A DNA stretch of 12,439 bases. Origin: Dinochytrium kinnereticum. Lineage: Eukaryota; Chytridiomycota; Chytridiomycetes; Chytridiales; Chytridiaceae. Of this stretch, positions 9,762 through 12,439 are shown piece by piece. The DNA lies in assembly GCA_027604005.1 (NCBI GenBank), contig JADGJT010000545.1, forward strand, positions 1 through 12,439, given 5' to 3'. A model generated the notes under the pieces. The model saw nothing but the letters and a program-made list of their open reading frames with translations. It was not told the DNA's origin and did no database searches. Numbering within the stretch: position 1 is the first letter of the stretch; every line of letters begins with the position of its first letter. The position numbers were made by a program, and so were the translations under genes.

Positions 9762-10350
9762 ACTGATCCCTTCTTGTCCGTTGCGATCTGGCGGTTTCTC
9801 ACTCTGTTAGCTGCTGGATGAAGTTTCTCCAGTGTCTCTGCCGCTAGCTGCTGCTGCTGACTCCTTTATTGAGATGCGGTTCGTCAGAGGCCGTCGTCCT
9901 GTCCTCTGCGGTGGATGCGTTGGGTTGAGGGATGACGGGCAAGTGAAAGACGGACTCGAAGGCGCAAAGGTGCAAAATGGACTGAGCAATGCAACCATTG
10001 GCCCATCCCGTCGCACACAGCGAGCGGCATTACCTTCACCCGCAGTCTCTGCGCCATCACCACCCCTGGCTGCAACATTCATGCCATCATGCCATTGACT
10101 GGCGCGTCACAAAACTATCTTTGGAGTACTACAAAATTAAAATGCTTTTGGCTGGAAATCAGATGAGACTTTTGGTTGACGATAAATAATTAATAATAAT
10201 AATCGTTGATCAAGAAATTAAGGCAACCTGATCAGCTTTGGTATTGAGGTTAAAAACAATAATAATTAATTACAGAAAAAGAAAGTATATGAAACAGCAT
10301 GACTCCATCGGCCTATGCTTAAGGTGTATAAGGGTCGGAATTGAACAGCC
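9762..10350 (-). promoter_or_regulatory. Kelch gene 5' flank and S41 copy B 3' flank
   Basis: 589 nt. The half next to the kelch ATG is GC-rich with a short CTG run (about 9846-9857). The half next to the S41 copy B stop is AT-rich, with TAA/AAT repeats at about 10183-10203 and 10256-10275. Short open frames on both strands here look like chance. No RNA gene is seen. Confidence 0.45.
9997..10001 (-). promoter_or_regulatory. Possible CCAAT box of the kelch gene
   Basis: CCAAT on the minus strand about 235 nt upstream of the kelch ATG, a spacing usual for HAP/NF-Y sites in fungi. A five-base match is weak evidence. Confidence 0.2.
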
Positions 10351-12439
10351 TCACACTACGGCCCTCCTCCTCAACCACCTGCTCCTCGAGGAGATGCCCT
10401 CATCCTCCTGATCCTTCGTCTCAGCCTCCCCATCTTCCGTCAAACCAAACAATCCATAACTGTCCTTCTCCTCAACCCTGACATCCTCAGCAACCTCCCC
10501 ATTGTTCACAGGAGTCCCCTTCTTAGCAACAATCTTCGCCAACTTCGTGTAAACGCTGAAAAGATCACTCGGATCCCTTACAACAACATGCCCATCCGCA
10601 GGGTGGTAGACAAACTCATCAGGGGTGGTGACATTCCCCTCATGAGAGCTATAAGACTCCCACAGAAGCATCTGCGAAAACTCAACCGGCTTAACGAATC
10701 CTTGAGGCAGCGCCACGCCTTTAGGAGGCTTGACATTCTTCTCCTTCGCGATCGCCAGAATCTCACGAGTGGACGCAAGAATCTTCTCCAACTTCAACAC
10801 CGATCCTCCCTCAAACGCCGTGGGCTGGAAAGGCTTCCCCCCATTGAACCCTCCGTAGGTGTAAAACTTAATCTTCAACTTCTCCCTCATCGCTCTGGAA
10901 GTCATGGCGCAAGTGCTCCCACACATCCCATTGCTGAGCACAACAACGTCATCACTGGACCAGGGCAGCTTGATCCGTCCGACTTTCTCAAAGAAGTTGG
11001 GGCAGCTGATCTCGAAGGGACCAGAGTATGGCTCGATAACGCCTCCACGGGAGATCATGTTGATGTTCTTCTTGTCAAGGATAGAGTAGGGGTTATCGCT
11101 TTTAAGGGTCTCCTCGGCGCTGATGCCCATCGTGTCGAGACGGAAGGTGTTGCCGACTCCGGCCGTGCGGGCATTCTCGAGAAGGAATATATTGGCGGGG
11201 GAGAGTCGGATATCGTATTGGACGAAATCGGTTTTGGGAGCCAAGAACTGAGGATTGGGTTTCAAGAGTCAGAAAAACCAGGAAATTTCAAGTCAAAGTA
11301 TCACCAATCCTCACCTCCAACAAGGTCTTCCCAACGCAGATGTATCCACCCCCATTACCACTAAAATCGATAATAAGTTTCTTAACCTTTCGCTTTGCTA
11401 ACTCCTTAATGCCCTTTGCCATACTTGGCACCCAAGTTCTCGTAACGTTTTCAAATCTGCTATCAAATATAAAAGTGGTAAGCTTGAAGACGCCTGTGAC
11501 GCCGTCGGGAAGTACGTAGAACGCCATGTAGTTGTCTGACTGGAAAGGTTTGATCTGTTTCGGAATCTCCAAACGTGACTGAACCTCATCCTCGCCCTCC
11601 TCCCCTGACGGAGTAACATCCTCATCTTCCTCTTCACCTTCAACCTTCAAATGAAGTTTTGACCCTTCCACATCCACCTCTGTTTCAGTCTCGAGCCCTA
11701 TCTTCCTCAAAACAGCGTCCTTGACCTCCACTCCAGCAACCCTTGCGCTGGTCTGAACGTTCGTCCCGTTGTAAGAGCAGAACTTCTGGTAGTAGTCTTC
11801 AGACGACGTGACATTCGCGTTTGACCATATTCCCATCCATGGAGCCGTGAACCTGACGCGGTTTCCCGATTTGGGGTTGATCACGACGTATTTCTTCTCG
11901 AGCTTGAACTCCCAAGGGAAGGAATGATCCATGTAGAATTTACCGTCTTGGTCGATGAGTTTGCCGTTTCCCAGCATGGAGTTGTGAAGGGCGAGGTGGA
12001 AGCGGGCCTCCGGGTCTCGAGCGACACCAACATAGTTATCGGAAAAGCTTCGAACCGCGTCCTGAATTGCAGGTAATTTGTTAGTTTTCAGGTTCCGTAC
12101 CAAGACTCAACACCAAGGAGAGAAGACTAAAACCAGGGAAAGGAAAAAAACTCCAACTAAAAGAAGAAGACGAGCTCACCAAAGCATTCTTTCCATCAAT
12201 CCTCTCAATCTCCCATCCCTTGTACTTGGTCAAATCCACTTTCTGCGCCTTGAAACCATCCGTAACAAACTTATTCACCGTCCCACCATAATAATAGCTA
12301 AACATGGACCCTTCCGTAATGGGTCCCCTGATATATATCTTTGGGGGCTCCGCTGGGTTGGACTCATTGTAAAGCGCACTGATGGCAAAAGGTTGGAAAA
12401 AGTTGATGTTGTTGAAGCAGGCCGGGGAGTAGGCTGCAT
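10351..12439 (-). CDS. S41-family (CPAF-like) serine peptidase, copy B, 5' partial
   Basis: Minus-strand exons are 12180-12439 (frame starts at 12437), 11315-12061 and 10351-11247, with a TGA stop; 633 residues are visible. The landmarks match copy A: KYKGWEIERIDG and DPEARFHLALH in the PDZ-like region, LIIDFSGNGGG, and NGMCGSTCAM with the presumed nucleophile Ser codon at 10915-10917. The visible part of exon 1 has exactly the same length as in copy A (260 nt). Exon 2 is 17 codons longer overall, mostly from a very acidic insert at about 11580-11645. The C-terminus ends SRSRWLRRRAVV. Cysteines flank the nucleophile, as in secreted fungal relatives. The sequence is intact where visible, so I see no sign of a pseudogene. 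The start and signal peptide lie outside the window. Confidence 0.9.
11248..11314 (-). other. Intron 2 of S41 copy B
   Basis: 67 nt, donor GTGAGG, acceptor CCTCAG, phase 0; joins GKTLLE to FLAPKTDF. Confidence 0.88.
12062..12179 (-). other. Intron 1 of S41 copy B
   Basis: 118 nt, donor GTGAGC, acceptor ATTCAG, phase 0; joins DGKNAL to DAVRSFSDNY, the same junction as in copy A. Confidence 0.88.
12363..12439 (-). repeat. 77-nt perfect inverted end repeat, right arm
   Basis: Reverse complement of 1-77, at the same codons of S41 copy B exon 1. Immediately inside it the two genes fall to ordinary paralogue divergence. Confidence 0.97.

Noticed and set aside
9807..10098. Short open frames on both strands upstream of the kelch gene
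   Set aside because: They overlap each other, show no domain or biased codon use, and sit in the likely promoter and leader region.
1..12439. A composite transposon bounded by inverted repeats
   Set aside because: The inverted ends are coding exons of paralogous peptidases. There is no transposase or integrase and no element-like terminus, and target-site duplications cannot be seen here.

Overview
This is eukaryotic nuclear DNA, most likely from a fungus. All four genes have short GT-AG introns (67 to 156 nt) with mostly GTGAGN donors, intergenic gaps of 0.4 to 0.9 kb, T-rich 3' flanks on the sense strand, and protein families at home in fungi. Multi-copy CPAF-like S41 peptidases and a kelch membrane protein suggest an early-diverging lineage such as a chytrid, where expanded S41 families have been described. 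That placement is an inference, not something the bases prove. I see no tRNA, rRNA, CRISPR array, transposase or bacterial operon.

Layout. Positions 1-2144 (+) hold the 3' part of an S41-family peptidase gene (copy A, three visible exons, 5' end missing). Positions 2988-4176 (-) hold a complete three-exon aldo-keto reductase of the YdhF type. Positions 4613-9761 (-) hold one large three-exon gene for a kelch-propeller, single-pass membrane protein of about 1620 residues. Positions 10351-12439 (-) hold a second S41 gene (copy B), also missing its 5' end. Copies A and B are paralogues with identical intron positions and phases. They converge from the two ends of the window and enclose the other two genes.

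The two ends are the most telling part. The first 77 bases and the reverse complement of the last 77 bases are identical, and the very next base differs. Both ends fall at the same codon of the paralogous S41 genes. An exact shared end of this kind is what a de Bruijn assembly with k = 77 leaves when a contig stops at a shared node. The window is therefore probably a complete contig that broke because the 5' parts of the two S41 genes are identical beyond the edge. Inside exon 3 the paralogues share further perfect runs of 67, 75 and 77 nt among silent differences, while their introns are unrelated. That pattern fits gene conversion between inverted copies.

The least explained element is a short motif in the predicted cytoplasmic tail of the kelch protein, DD-x-x-F-x-x-W-A-[YWF]-G-x-A-A. 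It occurs three times, and one copy is completed only after splicing. I do not recognise it. Nothing shows that the four genes act in one pathway: the peptidases are probably secreted or endomembrane enzymes, the kelch protein is probably a surface or endomembrane receptor-like protein, and the reductase is a soluble NADPH enzyme.
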